NCBI RefSeq assembly: GCF_003284965.1
Contig: NZ_QMEW01000020.1
Coordinates: 1-64,000 of the forward strand
DNA: 64,000 nt
Source of the DNA: Mycolicibacterium sp. GF69
Lineage (GTDB): Bacteria; Actinomycetota; Actinomycetes; Mycobacteriales; Mycobacteriaceae
Reading direction: 5' to 3'
Below, one piece after another: positions 18,440 to 28,630 of the stretch (its first letter is position 1; every line of letters begins with the position of its first letter). A model generated the notes under the pieces. The model had not been told where the DNA came from. It did not search any database and saw nothing but the letters and a program-made list of their open reading frames with translations. Both the position numbers and the translations under genes were made by a program.

Positions 18440-19010
18440 GGGTGAACGTGGCGCCGGCGCCTGGACCTGGCTGGTTGCGGGGGTAAGCCCCCTGGGGTGG
18501 TTGGATTTCGAGGCTGAGACCGAATGGGCTCGGACGCTACCAAGCTTTTGCGCCGTGGTACCCCGCGGTGTGCAGATGCACATGAAATGCACCCGGCAGC
18601 GCTGCCATGATGAGTCGGTGAACTGTTGGGCCACAGCGGCTTTCAGCCCGGCGTGGGCATTGCAGATGACCAGATGCACCCCGGCCAGGCCGCGGGCGCG
18701 CAGCGAGGCCAAAAACTCGCGCCAGAACTCGTAGGACTCACTGTCACCCACCGCGGTACTCAACACTTCACGCGTGCCCTCGGGGCAGCGACGTCGGCGG
18801 GGTCGGTGTGGGCGAAAACCGTCTTGACCGCCGCGGTCACCGCTGGGGCGTGTTTAGCCGATACCGCCAACCATGCGACATTGAATGCTCGATGTGCGGT
18901 CATAATTACTCGGCCATCCAACGCACTCCGAACAAGCGGCCGGCGTCGTCGACGCCGGTGATCAGGATGCACATACAACCCGGGGACGGCCTGCGCCGAA
19001 GTCAGCGCAA
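18430..19010 (-). pseudogene. Rearranged IS256-family transposase remnant
   Basis: The minus strand reads GDSESYEFWREFLASLRARGLAGVHLVICNAHAGLKAAVAQQF and SSWQRCRVHFM, the catalytic middle of an IS256-family transposase. Upstream of it on the same strand lies AVTAAVKTVFAHTDPADVAA, which in intact elements comes after the RVHFM part. A short VITGVDDAGR-like piece, from the region before GDSES, is further out. The order is therefore scrambled and the frames broken. At least two deletion or recombination events have occurred since insertion. Confidence 0.72.
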
Positions 19011-19236
19011 CGGTCAACTGCAGCTTTGTGTTCCGTTGGTTGCGATCACTTCGGCGCGGTGGACCCCAAGCGGTCGATCATGGCGGCCGCGGCCGCGGCG
19101 ATAGCCTCGCCGAAAACAACCAGTGGTGACCGCACACGTTTGCGCCAACTCCGGTCAGTTGTGTCTGTCACCGACAGTGTCGGCTGTTCGTCGCTGCCAC
19201 ATCTCTGGTGTCGTCGACAGATTCACGTTGGGCAGA

Positions 19237-19353
19237 ATGTCAGGTTGTCTCTGCGGCTGTGGTCGACAACCGAATCAAGCCAATGAATTTCGTCCTGAAG
19301 GACATGCGGACACAGAAGCGGCTTTCACCGCTACGGCGCGGAGGGTCGGGTAG
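19237..19353 (+). CDS. Possible small Cys-rich protein (MSGCLCGCG start)
   Basis: 38 residues beginning MSGCLCGCGRQP, then NEFRPEGHAD, followed by a helix-like tail. The CLCGCG plus a His further on is reminiscent of small zinc-ribbon proteins, but there is no clear ribosome site and the surrounding region is IS debris. Low confidence. Confidence 0.25.
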   Translation: MSGCLCGCGRQPNQANEFRPEGHADTEAAFTATARRVG

Positions 19354-19439
19354 GACGGGGGAGGACGCGAATTTCACCGCCACCACGGCAAACCACCGCC
19401 GGATCCGGGACGAACGTCCAAAGCCCTATGCCTCGGCCT

Positions 19440-19617
19440 GCGCCGCCACCAGGGGCGCGGGCGCTGCCCGGATACGATTGGACGAAGGTGGTCTTGGATA
19501 CCGGCCTCACCGCACAATTCGACCAGATCGGCCCGCTGTTGATTGGCCTCCTGGCTCGCCGGGTTAGTCATTGCCGCAGCGGTCATCCTCGCCCGCCGCA
19601 GCACGTCGCCGTAACAC
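19440..19617 (+). pseudogene. 3' end of a C-terminally membrane-anchored protein, frameshifted
   Basis: Reads ALPGYDWTKVVLDTGLTAQFDQIGPLLIGLL. After a frame change near 19547 it continues LAGLVIAAAVILARRSTSP and stops at 19617: a C-terminal membrane helix with a positive end. The same opening peptide recurs at 7612. The parent protein is not recognised. Confidence 0.45.
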
Positions 19618-20076
19618 GACAGAACAGTCGCTGCAGTCGCTTGAGCATAAGTGCGAGAAACCCGTTCAGCGATGATCTCCGGGGGCGCGATATCTCTTTC
19701 GGTGATCTCGCATGGATGCCGCGCTCATCATCGCCTGCGAACGGCCCAGCGAGAAGGCGTGGGATGTTATCGAGCCGCCTCAGCGGCACCGCCTGGGGAG
19801 CGAAGTACCGCGTACACCTCGCAGTGTCCTCACCCACCGCATGCAACGTTGCCGGCGCTTCGGTGTCGCCATCGTCTGCCAATTCAAACAGTATTAGACG
19901 AGGGGCGAATGTCGCTGGCCGGCATGCGCCGGCATTGCGCCCCGTCGGGCACAGCCGGGGACTTTGGTCGGTTGCGATAGAGCCCAATTGGCCCGCCGGT
20001 AGTGGACGTTGTGCTGTTCGCGCGCCCCGGTGGGTAGCGCAAAATCGACACCGTAGCACCGATGAAAGGATTCCCG
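19618..20076. other. No intact gene recognised
   Basis: 460 bp with several open frames, but none with recognisable protein character. Confidence 0.4.
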
Positions 20077-20310
20077 ATGAAGACTCAGCACGCTCTTTGG
20101 TATGGCGCTGCGGTCGTCGCCGTCGCGTTGGCCGCGATCGTCTTGGGCGCTCCGGCGTCGCTTGTCCTGCTGGCCCTGCTCTTGCTGGCATGCCCGGTGA
20201 TGATGATGTTCATGATGGGCGGAATGGGCGGCGGCCATGGCCATGGCCATGGTTCCGATCGTGAGTCCACCGACAGCCACGTTCATCGCGACTCCGCCGG
20301 GCGGCCATAA
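20077..20310 (+). CDS. Small Met/His-rich membrane protein
   Basis: 77 residues from ATG 20077 (AAAGGA six bases before). Two hydrophobic stretches (YGAAVVAVALAAIVLGAPA and LVLLALLLLACPVMMMFMM) run into a soft-metal-looking end: CPVMMMFMMGGMGGGHGHGHG, then a short tail with further His. Size and layout recall the DUF2933-like small proteins seen beside copper ATPases. It could hold Cu(I) at the membrane surface through the CP-MMM-MM-HGHGHG stretch. This is an inference from composition and neighbourhood (CopB starts 2.8 kb downstream). Confidence 0.65.
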   Translation: MKTQHALWYGAAVVAVALAAIVLGAPASLVLLALLLLACPVMMMFMMGGMGGGHGHGHGSDRESTDSHVHRDSAGRP

Positions 20311-20569
20311 CCACCAAAGACACCGCGGATCAGACGCAGCGCGAGGGCCGATGCAACCGGCAAGTCGGAAGACATGCTGATCAACCGTGACGAGCGAAGC
20401 ATGGTTGTCGCCGTTTTCGGCGCGCATGGAGGCTTGCGCGGGATCGCCTGGTGCACGCGCCAGCCACGCCACTGACGGTAAGGGCGTTGTGGACCCAATC
20501 CGTCGCCGCAAAGCCGATGCGTCAAACGTTTTCACGCCGCACACCGAACCGCCATCGGGCGCACCGTCG

Positions 20570-21211
20570 CACCGAACGCCGGTGAGGCCCTGTTCGAAGC
20601 GGTCTCCGCGCGGGTGCGCACGCTGCCCGACGGGCAGCGGCCCAATCTCGTGGTGTTCGGGGAAAGCCTCGGTTCCTTCGGCGCCGAGGCGGCGTTCTCG
20701 TCGCTGAACAACCTCATCGCCCGCACGGATGGGGCGGTGTTTTCCGGCCCGACGTTCAACAACACGATGTGGACAGGGCTGACCGAGGACCGCGACGCGG
20801 ATTCACCGCAGTGGCTGCCGGTCTACCAGCGCGGCCAGAACGTGCGGTTCGCTGCCCGCGCTGCAGATCTCTCCCGGCCCGACGCCGGGTGGGATCACCC
20901 GCGCATCGTTTATCTGCAGCACCCCTCCGATCCCATCGCCTGGTGGGATCCCGATCTGGCGTTGCGCAAACCGGATTGGCTCAAAGAGGACCGCGGCCAT
21001 GACGTGTTGGCGAGCGTGCAGTGCAGTGGATTCCGGTGGTGACATTCCTGCAGTCGCCGCGGACATGGCCGTGGCGACCGGGGTCCCCGACGGCCACGGC
21101 CACCGCTGCGTCAAAGACCTTGTGACGCTTGGGCGTTGGTCTTGCAGACCACCGGCATGGACCGCCGACAAAACCGAGCGCTTACGCGCGATGATCCAGG
21201 CGCCCCAATAG
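20570..21211 (+). pseudogene. Remnant of an Abhydrolase_9-type (PF10081) membrane hydrolase gene
   Basis: The frame from about 20575 reads GEALFEAVSARVRTLPDGQRPNLVVFGESLGSFGAEAAF, including the nucleophile elbow GESLGS. It continues with VFSGPTFNNTMW and RIVYLQHPSDPIAWWDPDLA, the conserved serine-hydrolase-like domain of this family. The N-terminal membrane part is missing. A frameshift near 21030 moves the end (AADMAVATGVPDGHGHR) into another frame, closing at 21211 with WTADKTERLRAMI. It is a 5'-truncated, frameshifted relic. Confidence 0.75.
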
Positions 21212-21376
21212 CCCAGCCGACGTGGCACCGTCGGGGCCCAGCGGTTTTGACGAACTCCCCGCGGTTTGAAAAGGGCCTTCTACCCTCGATTTCGTGTCCT
21301 AGTACCACTGCGTTGACGCCCCAGCGGCCTCCAGTCTTGAGTGTGGGGGACAGGCGCGAAGGATTCGGGAGTGGCC

Positions 21377-22360
21377 GTGAACGAACACATGGTGGCGTTG
21401 GACGTGATCCAGGATGCGCTGGAGTTGGCGGTGCGGGCGCCGTCGCTGCATAACAGTCAACCCTGGCGATGGGTGCTACACGACGGGGTGCTTGATCTGC
21501 ATGCGGATCCCTCCCGTATCGGTCACGGCAGCGACCACACCGGGAAGGAGGTGCTGCTCAGTTGTGGTGCCGTGTTGGATCATTTACGGGTGGCCATGGC
21601 CGCGGCGGGCTGGGACAGCCTCACCGAGCGCTTCCCCAACCCGAACGATCGCGATCACCTGGCAACAGTTGAGTTCGCGCGTGCGGTGTTCGTCACCGAT
21701 GCCCAACGCGGCCGCGCGGCGGCCATCGCCCACCGGCGCACCGATCGGCTTGCGTTCGCGGTCCCCGCGGGCTGGGAGGCGTTTGAAACCGTGTTGCGCG
21801 CAACGGTCATCGGCAACGGCACGCATCTGGATGTCCTCGACGCGGATGCCCGCTCCCAATTGGCACACGCGTCGCGGCTCACTGAGCAGTTGCGACGCTA
21901 CGATGCGTCCTACCACGCCGAATTAGCATGGTGGACAACACAACCGCCATCCACACAGGGCATCCCGCCGACCGCGTTGGCCTCCGGCGCTGAATCGGCT
22001 CGGGTGGATGTGGGGCGGGCATTTCCTGTCCGCGGCGAGACCAACCGGCGCGCCGACATCGATCGCGATGACGCCAAGATTCTGGTGTTGTCCACCTACG
22101 ATGACAGCCGCGACTCCGTGCTGGTCTGCGGCGAAGTGCTCTCCGTCGTGCTGCTGGAGGCCACCATGGCCGATCTGGGCACCTGCACCCTGACACACAT
22201 GATCGAAGCGGCCGCCAGCCGCGAAATCGTGCGCCGCCTCACCAGACGAACCGCCGAGCCGCAGGTGTTGATCCGAATCGGCAGCGCGCCGCCAATCGAT
22301 CCGCCGCCAACTCCCACACCGCGGCGGCCGCTAACCGACGTGCTCGAAATCGGCCCCTAG
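21377..22360 (+). CDS. Acg-family nitroreductase-like protein
   Basis: 327 residues. Very like Mycobacterium tuberculosis Acg (Rv2032) and the related DosR-regulon proteins Rv3127 and Rv3131: AVRAPSLHNSQPWRW near the start, CGAVLDHLRVAMAAAGW, ERFPNPNDRDHLA, RRTDRL, and STYDDSRDSVLVCGEVLSVVLLEATMADLGTCTLTH near the end. Acg has a degenerate nitroreductase fold that binds FMN tightly but blocks catalysis, and is thought to sequester FMN in hypoxia or nitric-oxide stress. I see no DosR box upstream. GTG 21377 with GGAG is chosen because it matches Acg's start; GTG 21371 is possible. It links the island to dormancy-type stress. Confidence 0.88.
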   Translation: MNEHMVALDVIQDALELAVRAPSLHNSQPWRWVLHDGVLDLHADPSRIGHGSDHTGKEVLLSCGAVLDHLRVAMAAAGWDSLTERFPNPNDRDHLATVEFARAVFVTDAQRGRAAAIAHRRTDRLAFAVPAGWEAFETVLRATVIGNGTHLDVLDADARSQLAHASRLTEQLRRYDASYHAELAWWTTQPPSTQGIPPTALASGAESARVDVGRAFPVRGETNRRADIDRDDAKILVLSTYDDSRDSVLVCGEVLSVVLLEATMADLGTCTLTHMIEAAASREIVRRLTRRTAEPQVLIRIGSAPPIDPPPTPTPRRPLTDVLEIGP

Positions 22361-22504
22361 CCTCCCCTAGCCTCGATCTACGTTAAGGGCTCAGTTGTTG
22401 GGGGTTGGGTCGGTTGTGTCGGGTGCGGTGGACTGGGCGTGGGTGGTCCTCGGCGCTGTGTCGCTGATTCTCCTGTGTCCTTGGTGGTGGGGTTGCTGGT
22501 GGTG

Positions 22505-22760
22505 GATTCAGTTGAGCGCGGCGAGGTTTCGTTGTCCGTTGATCAGCAGCTCTGACCAGGGCCATCGTCGGCTCAGGCGCAGGATGTGGCGGCGGCCGGT
22601 GGTGATGATCCGCCCGGCCAGGCTCAGTAGCCGCAGGCGTAATCGTTTGGGTTCCCAGCTGCGGGGGGCGGGCCAGGCCAGCAATTGGGTCCAGGTCAGC
22701 AGCTCGTAGGCCAGGGCGGCGAGATCGAGCCAGATCTCGTTCTTGCCGAAGGACTGTAGT
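22505..22760 (-). pseudogene. IS1380-family transposase remnant (C-terminal end)
   Basis: The minus strand reads SFGKNEIWLDLAALAYELLTW, then AWPAPRSWEPKRLRLRLLSLAG and RRHILRLSRRWPW, the end of an IS1380-family DDE transposase. The rest of the element is missing beyond about 22760 and no terminal repeats were identified. Confidence 0.65.
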
Positions 22761-23007
22761 GTTATCTATCTAGAGCTGGTTATCGGTTGTCCACTACGTG
22801 CATGACGGAACTTGCAAATCCCGGATTCCGCGTCCATGAAACGGCAATGCCCGCGAACATGATCGGCTCTACACGGATTGCGTGCGCCTTGATTTTTCGA
22901 GCGCCGGCGCGGACCATTACGCCATCGACTTGAGCTTGTGCGGATGATGCCACAATCGGACGCAATCCGGCGACGTCCCGAAAGATTCGAGTAGCGGGAC
23001 GCTATCG

Positions 23008-23024
23008 TACTATGGCGGTCAGTA
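23008..23024. promoter_or_regulatory. Operator-like palindrome before the CopB gene
   Basis: TACTATGGCGGTCAGTA matches TACTA-N7-TAGTA except for one base in the right half-site. It sits 94 bp before the CopB start codon. Confidence 0.6.
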
Positions 23025-23117
23025 GACGTTGAGAGTACCGATTCAACCGAGCGCGCAGGGTTGACCGGTGAATACCTGCATTAGTTTCATCCCACCTACT
23101 TGCTGTCAGGAGCTGTG

Positions 23118-25346
23118 ATGTCCAACCCAGAGAAGGGACACGTCGGCCCACATCCGAGATCCGCCAGATACGAGCATGCCACCCAGGCACAGAGCCCAGC
23201 GCCTAGCGACGAAGATCCCCACGCTGGGCACGGAGAGCATCTGGCTTACATCGGACAAGATGGCCAGGCCGGACATGACGGTCATGATCGACATGCCGGC
23301 CATGGCGCGCACGGGGAGATGTTTCGCCGGCGGTTCTGGTTCAGCCTGGTTCTGTCGGTACCGGTGGTGGTGTTCAGCCACATGATCGCCGAACTGTTCG
23401 GCTACACCCGGCCGGACTTTCCGGGCATGACATGGATCGCCCCGATTCTGGGCACGGTGATCTTTGTCTACGGTGGCATGCCGTTTCTCACCGGCGGCTG
23501 GGCCGAGCTGAAATCGCGTCGTCCCGGGATGATGCTGCTCATCGCGATGGCGATCAGCGTCGCGTTCGTCGCCTCGTGGGTCACCACTCTGGGGATCGGG
23601 GGTTTCAACCTGGACTTCTGGTGGGAACTGGCGTTGCTGATCGTCATCATGCTGCTGGGGCATTGGCTGGAGATGCGGGCCTTGGGTTCAGCATCGGGGG
23701 CGCTGGACGCATTGGCGGCGATGTTGCCCGACACCGCCGAGAAGGTCACCGACGACGGAGTCCGCGAGGTCCCTCTCTCAGAGCTGGGGCTAGGCGATGT
23801 GGTGCTGGTGCGTGCCGGCGCCCGGGTGCCAGCCGACGGCGCCGTCACCGACGGCCGCGCCGAGGTTGACGAGTCGATGATCACCGGCGAGTCCAAGCCG
23901 GTGACCCGCCAGGTCGGCGATACCGTGGTGGCCGGCACCGTGGCCACCGACAGCGCTCTGCGGGTGCAGATCACCGCGGTCGGCGATGACACCGCCCTGG
24001 CCGGTATTCAGCGTATGGTCGCCGCCGCGCAGGCTTCGTCTTCGCGGGCGCAGGCACTCGCCGACAAGGCCGCCGCGTTTCTGTTCTATTTCGCCGCCGT
24101 CACCGGTGTGATCACCTTCGCGGTGTGGACGTTGTTGGGCAACCTCGACTATGCGGTGACCCGCATGGTCACCGTCCTGGTCATCGCGTGTCCACATGCG
24201 CTCGGGCTGGCGATTCCGCTGGTCATCGCGATCTCCACTGAACGCGCCGCCCGCGCCGGGGTGCTAGTCAAGGATCGGCTGGCGCTGGAACGGATGCGCA
24301 CGGTCGATGTGGTGCTTTTCGACAAGACCGGCACCTTGACCGAGGGGCGACATCAGGTCACCGGCACCGTTGCCACCGCCGGGATCAGCGAAGAGCGACT
24401 GCTCGCGCTGGCCGCCGCGGTCGAGTCCGACAGTGAGCATCCGGTCGCCCGGGCCATCGTGGCCGCGGCCCAATCACGAGTGCCGTCCAGTGAGCGGGTT
24501 GTCGCTAGCGACTTCCGGTCCCTGCCCGGCCGGGGGGTGCGGGCCAGCGTCGACGGGCTGGATGTTTCTGTCGGTGGCCCGGCCATGCTGGCTGACCTGC
24601 GACTGTCGGTCCCCGATGATGTCAGCGCGATGACCGGGGGGTGGGTGCAGCGTGGCGCGTCGGTGCTGCACATCGCCCGCGATAACCAGGTGCTGGGCGC
24701 GGTGGCGCTCGAGGACGCCGTCCGGGAGGAATCGCGTCAGGCGATCGATGCGTTGCACGCACGAAACGTCAAGGTTGCGCTGATCACCGGCGATGCCCAA
24801 CAGGTCGCCGACGCGGTCGCCGCCGATCTGGGCATCGATGAGGTGTTCGCCGAGGTGCTGCCCGAACACAAGGACGCCAAGGTCGCCGAACTGCAAAACC
24901 GCGGGCACCGGGTGGCGATGGTCGGCGACGGCGTCAACGATGCACCGGCGTTGGCCCGCGCCGACGTCGGCGTGGCCATCGGCGCCGGTACCGATGTCGC
25001 GATCGAATCCGCCGGGGTGGTGCTGGCAGCCAACGACCCGCGCGCAGTGCTGTCGATCATCGAGCTGTCCCACGCCAGCTACCGCAAGATGTGGCAGAAC
25101 CTGGTGTGGGCGACCGGATACAACATCATCGCCGTACCGTTGGCCGCCGGTGTACTCGCTCCGATCGGGGTGGTGCTGCCGCCTGCCGCGGCGGCGGTGC
25201 TCATGTCGGTCTCGACGATCGTCGTCGCGCTCAACGCCCAACTGTTGCGCCGCCTCGATCTGGACCCCGCCCACTTGGCCCACACCCGACAAGCCACTCG
25301 CCACATCCGCGCCGACAGAGGTGCATCAGTCAGTACCGATACCTAG
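23118..25346 (+). CDS. copB: CopB-type copper-exporting P-type ATPase (P1B-3)
   Basis: 742 residues. Instead of an HMA domain the N-terminus has a His-rich leader ([25 protein letters not shown]). Eight membrane helices are expected. The metal-site helix carries CPH ([15 protein letters not shown]), diagnostic of the CopB/P1B-3 group that exports Cu(II), Cu(I) or Ag(I). Catalytic landmarks are intact: TGES in the actuator, DKTGTLT phosphorylation site, HP locus (SEHPVARAI) and [10 protein letters not shown] hinge. ATG 23118 has AGGAG five bases upstream. A decayed copy of its 5' end lies at 327-790. The palindrome at 23008 and the nearby small Met/His-rich membrane protein suggest a regulated copper-export unit. 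Confidence 0.95.
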   Translation: MSNPEKGHVGPHPRSARYEHATQAQSPAPSDEDPHAGHGEHLAYIGQDGQAGHDGHDRHAGHGAHGEMFRRRFWFSLVLSVPVVVFSHMIAELFGYTRPDFPGMTWIAPILGTVIFVYGGMPFLTGGWAELKSRRPGMMLLIAMAISVAFVASWVTTLGIGGFNLDFWWELALLIVIMLLGHWLEMRALGSASGALDALAAMLPDTAEKVTDDGVREVPLSELGLGDVVLVRAGARVPADGAVTDGRAEVDESMITGESKPVTRQVGDTVVAGTVATDSALRVQITAVGDDTALAGIQRMVAAAQASSSRAQALADKAAAFLFYFAAVTGVITFAVWTLLGNLDYAVTRMVTVLVIACPHALGLAIPLVIAISTERAARAGVLVKDRLALERMRTVDVVLFDKTGTLTEGRHQVTGTVATAGISEERLLALAAAVESDSEHPVARAIVAAAQSRVPSSERVVASDFRSLPGRGVRASVDGLDVSVGGPAMLADLRLSVPDDVSAMTGGWVQRGASVLHIARDNQVLGAVALEDAVREESRQAIDALHARNVKVALITGDAQQVADAVAADLGIDEVFAEVLPEHKDAKVAELQNRGHRVAMVGDGVNDAPALARADVGVAIGAGTDVAIESAGVVLAANDPRAVLSIIELSHASYRKMWQNLVWATGYNIIAVPLAAGVLAPIGVVLPPAAAAVLMSVSTIVVALNAQLLRRLDLDPAHLAHTRQATRHIRADRGASVSTDT

Positions 25347-25357
25347 AAGATCCTTTC

Positions 25358-25625
25358 GTGGCCGAACGCGTCGCTGTCGCGGTGTTGATGCTGGCGGCCT
25401 GCGGAACCGCCCCGCCGCCGCGCGCCGATTGCGATGCCCCGACATCGATCGCGGTCCCGTCGGCCCGCTACAGCATTGGTGCCGCCGCTGCTGCACCTCG
25501 ACGCGAGGGGAACGGTGTTGGCCGGCACCCACACCGGAACGTGCTGCATCGCAGGCAGGGCGGGCACCGGACTCTGCAAGCGTGGCCTACCAGCGAACCT
25601 GCCCTACTTCCCACGCGTCTCGTAA
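25358..25625 (+). pseudogene. Probable lipoprotein gene fragment, frameshifted
   Basis: From GTG 25358 the frame gives a short lipoprotein-like leader with lipobox LMLAACG, then CDAPTSIAVPSARYS. The coding character then moves to another frame near 25470, with LLHLDARGTVLAGTHTGTCCIAG ending at 25625. It closely follows the CopB gene (12 bp). The THTG-type stretch could be a degraded propeller blade like that of lipoproteins in copper operons, but the family cannot be fixed. Confidence 0.4.
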
Positions 25626-26521
25626 GGCAGATTCTCACTTCTAGTTTCGTCAGCACAAGCATCGTTGTCGCGCATCCAATTCGGCGGTCGACTTCGCTGA
25701 GCATTCGAGCGCCTGCCCATCGGCGGCCCTGCGGACGGAATGCTGTGCCGACTTGCGGAGACGGTCACCGCGACGGTGCTTCAAATATGGGCGGCTCGCT
25801 TGCCCAACTTTGGGTGTTTGTGCGTGACGAGTCGCTGCTGCAGTGTGCACAGTCCGCACACGGATCAACTTAGTATTGACCGACTACATATAGCTTGCAA
25901 ACGTCCATCTAGTGGCAGTGAAGCGCTGAGCGGAATGTTCAGTTGAGATTGAACATGGCAACGTCGGGACGCACGGGTCCTCCAGGATGGGTTGAGGTGG
26001 AGAAGCTGACCGACTGAGGAAGGACGTTGGCCTACAAGAAAATTGCGGCCGCTTTGCTCGCGTTCGGCGTGCGGTGTGCGTCGCCGCAAAAGGGAGCTAA
26101 CTGTTACTGTGGCAAGCTCCTCGAGCGACCGTGTAGAGCCTTACCGAGCCAATGGATGGAGTATCAGCCGCGAACGAAGATGCTCGAATCACCTCTTTCG
26201 CAGAACCTTGACAGCTTCACACGCTATCGTCAATTCTCGTATAGCAGGGTCACTTCGGTAGTGCAGGGAGTGAAGTAACAGGCTCGACAAGGAGAGGCTG
26301 ATGGAGCTAGCGCAGAGCTGGCGAGTTACCGGCCCGAGCCCTCACGCAGCAGATGCCGCGTGCAGCCTATATGTCCATCGGCGATTAATACGTGACTGCA
26401 CTTCGGAGCAATGGCTAGTGCGAACTCCTTTGGTTCGGTTCGTGCACGGGCATAGCACACATCGCGCATTTGCGCGGCAACGGGCGGTAGTCGGGGAGTA
26501 GCAATCGAGAGGAGACATGAA
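25626..26521. other. Mostly non-coding; one weak open frame and one inverted repeat
   Basis: 900 bp. A TTG-initiated frame at 26027 (AYKKIAAALLAFGV start, 83 codons) has a signal-like beginning but no sensible continuation, so it is not called. TGTTCA-N8-TGAACA, a perfect inverted repeat, lies at 25936-25955. Nothing else recognised. Confidence 0.4.
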
Positions 26522-27034
26522 ATGAATGAGGTTCTGCAATACAGATGGGTAAGACGGCGTCTGGGTGGCGCGACTACCGCTGTTGCGGCGGCGTGCATCG
26601 TAGCGTCGGTAGCAGCCGGAGCTGCGGTTGCGCAGCCACCGCCGCCGGATCCGTGTTCTCCGGCCGCCGTGATGCGCGCGCACGCCGAAGCGATGACTCG
26701 AATGGCTGACTATCTCGACTCCCGCCCCGACGTTCAACAGGTGTTTGTCGATGCCAGAAGCAAGGCCACACCCCAGGAGCGGCACGGCGTGATTCAAGCG
26801 TTCACCGAGAATCACCCAGACGTGGCTGCTGCCTTTCAGAACATCCATCAACCGGTTAAGGATCTGAGTGCGAGATGCGGCTTGCCCATGGGCCCAGGCA
26901 TGATGCCCGACGGCATGGGGCCAGGTGGTATGGCGCCCGGACAGATGGGTCCCGGCGGCATGGCGCCCGGACAGATGGGTCCCGGCGGCATGGGGCCCGG
27001 GCAGATGGCACCTGGAGCGATGCCTGGACAGTGA
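26522..27034 (+). CDS. Mycobacterial haem-binding (haemophore-like) protein with Met-rich repeat tail
   Basis: 170 residues. A signal peptide (ATTAVAAACIVASVAAGAAVA) is followed by the small helical MHB domain: PDPCSPAAV, YLDSRPDVQQVF, ENHPDVAAAFQNIHQPVKDLSARC, with the two cysteines expected to form a disulfide. This fold binds haem in relatives of Rv0203. The last 47 residues are a repeat of GPGGMAPGQM units, encoded by about 30-bp tandem DNA repeats at 26921-27010. Methionine in Gly/Pro-rich repeats is a copper-binding composition shared by other secreted proteins in this window. ATG 26522 is preceded by AGGAG. Haem binding comes from the family; copper binding is inferred. Confidence 0.85.
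   Translation: MNEVLQYRWVRRRLGGATTAVAAACIVASVAAGAAVAQPPPPDPCSPAAVMRAHAEAMTRMADYLDSRPDVQQVFVDARSKATPQERHGVIQAFTENHPDVAAAFQNIHQPVKDLSARCGLPMGPGMMPDGMGPGGMAPGQMGPGGMAPGQMGPGGMGPGQMAPGAMPGQ
26921..27010 (+). repeat. Three tandem ~30-bp repeats encoding GPGGMAPGQM
   Basis: Near-identical in-frame repeats; the unit contains CCCGGACAGATGGGTCCC. Repeat number is likely to vary between strains by slippage. Confidence 0.75.
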
Positions 27035-27372
27035 GTCTTGGCGCTCGTCGCTTAATGACTACGCGAGAGGCGACAGTCGTGCGACATGACGTCACAAGCT
27101 CTGAGCGCAATTCATCTTCGGTGGGTGGCTCTCTGCTCACCGGCGAGTATGGCCGAGCGCGGGCATACTTGAGCCGCTAGCGCGTCGCCGGCTGCGCCTG
27201 ACGACCGACGCTAGTTTTGCTTCGGTCAGCACCGCGGTCGGTCCTGGCAGAAGCATCGCTTCCTCAGGGCCGGCGACCAGCAACGGCATGAATACGGCAT
27301 TGCCCGATCGCGGCCGTAGAAGGCGTCGCTGTTGAATCCGGAGTGCTCGGCGCCCGTGAGGTGAGCCCGCTG
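27035..27372. other. No gene recognised before the IS3 element
   Basis: 340 bp between the haemophore gene and the IS3 left end. No supported coding sequence. Confidence 0.4.
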
Positions 27373-27436
27373 TAGTGGTCCAGTCGTTGTGGGACTCTGT
27401 TGCCCGAGTGCTCGGGCAGGAAGAATCACCAACGAC

Positions 27437-27724
27437 ATGGCAACGAATAAGCGCCGGCGGCACACCCCGGACCAGATCATCCGCAAGCTGGCCGAGGGCA
27501 ACAAGCTCCTCGGGACCGGCCAGGAGCTGGGCGAGGTGTGCCGGCACCTGGAAATCGCCGAGTCGACCTGGCACCGCTGGCTGGCCCAGTACGGCGGCAT
27601 GAAGGCCAACGAGGCCAAACGACTCAAAGAGCTCGAGGCCGAGAACACCCGCCTCAAGAAGTTGGTCGCCAACCAGGCCCTCGACATCGACATGCTCAAG
27701 GAGATCTCGGCGGGAAACTTCTAA
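27437..27724 (+). CDS. IS3-family transposase OrfA
   Basis: 95 residues. Helix-turn-helix DNA-binding protein (HTPDQIIRKLAEGNKLL, EVCRHLEIAESTWHRWLAQYGG) followed by a leucine-zipper-like helix (KRLKELEAENTRLKKLVANQALDIDMLKE). It recognises the element ends and normally forms OrfAB with OrfB through programmed frameshifting near its end. Looks intact. Without a functional OrfB this copy probably cannot move by itself. Confidence 0.9.
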   Translation: MATNKRRRHTPDQIIRKLAEGNKLLGTGQELGEVCRHLEIAESTWHRWLAQYGGMKANEAKRLKELEAENTRLKKLVANQALDIDMLKEISAGNF

Positions 27725-28573
27725 CCCCGAACCGCAAGCGCAGCGCCGTGCAGGCGCTGCGCGACCGGTTCGGGGTGTCTGAGCGCCGCGCCTGTACGGT
27801 CGTTGGTCTGCACCGTTCCACGATGCGCCTGCAGCCGCCGCCGATCACGACCGAGGAAGCAGAGTTGCGTGACTGGCTGCGCCGGTTCTCGGTGGACCGG
27901 CCTCGCTGGGGGTGGCGACGGGCGGCGAAGATGGCCCGCCGAGCGGGCTGGCAGGTCAACAACAAGCGTATCCGCCGGCTGTGGCGTGAGGAGGGCCTGC
28001 GGGTCCCGCAGCGCCGCCGCAAGAAGCGGCTGACGGGCATCGGCGTCGCCGTGGGCGCGATGTCACCGATCCGTCCAAATATCATCTGGGCGATGGACTT
28101 TCAATTCGACACGACCGCCGATGGCCGCGGGTTGAAGATGTTAAACGTGATCGATGAGTTCACCCGTGAGGCGCTCGCGATTGAGGTGGATCGCAGCATC
28201 GATGCCGGGCGTCGTCGATGTGTTGGATCGCTTGGCGCTCATGCACGGGGCGCCACACTACGTCCGTTTCGACAACGGTCCCGAGTTCGTGGCGCACGCG
28301 GTGAGCGATTGGTGTCGATTCAACAGTGCCGGTTCACTTTTCATCGATCCCGGCTCGCCGTGGCAGAACGCCTGGATCGAGTCGTTCAACGGCCGGCTAC
28401 GGGATGAACTGCTCAACTCGTGGCGCTTCGATTCGCTGCTGGAAGCCCGTGTGATCATCGAGGACTGGCGCTGTGACTACAACGCCAGCCGGCCCCATTC
28501 CGCCCACGGAGAGCTCACCCCATCGGAGTTTGCCCTACAGTGGGCCACGGCCCACCAACCGAAAGTCGCATAG
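27721..28573 (+). pseudogene. IS3-family transposase OrfB, frameshifted
   Basis: Begins LTPNRKRSAVQALRDRFGVSERRAC overlapping the OrfA stop, continues through an HTH_21-like region and the first DDE aspartate (IIWAMDFQFDTTADG), then loses frame at about 28205. The rest is in the next frame: VVDVLDRLALMHGAPHYVRFDNGPEFVAHAV with the second D and SPWQNAWIESFNGRLRDELLNSW with the E. A two-base deletion accounts for the break. Confidence 0.85.
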
Positions 28574-28630
28574 CGACTGGACCACCAAACGGGTCCCCGT
28601 CACCCGGGCTTTACCAGAGGGCCGACAATT

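Larger units (their letters stand above)
27373..28587 (+). mobile_element. IS3-family insertion sequence with disrupted transposase
   Basis: About 1.2 kb. The ends carry inverted repeats: GTGGTCCAGTCG at 27375-27386 and its complement CGACTGGACCAC at 28574-28585. Inside are the usual overlapping orfA and orfB of an IS3 element, with orfB frameshifted in the DDE domain. No target duplication could be identified with confidence, and outer limits are uncertain by a few bases. Confidence 0.85.

Noticed and set aside
19583..20191. 202-codon minus-strand frame
   Set aside because: Arg/Pro-rich noise composition in an IS-debris region; no recognisable domain.
21212..21376. Looked for a DosR box before the Acg-like gene
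   Set aside because: No match to the 20-bp DosR palindrome seen; a GGGGGAC alone is not enough.
25936..25955. Inverted repeat TGTTCA-N8-TGAACA
   Set aside because: Real symmetry, but no gene starts nearby and no other copy was noticed; kept only as a note.
26027..26278. 83-codon frame starting AYKKIAAALLAFGV
   Set aside because: Signal-like start, but the continuation has no protein character and the start codon is TTG.
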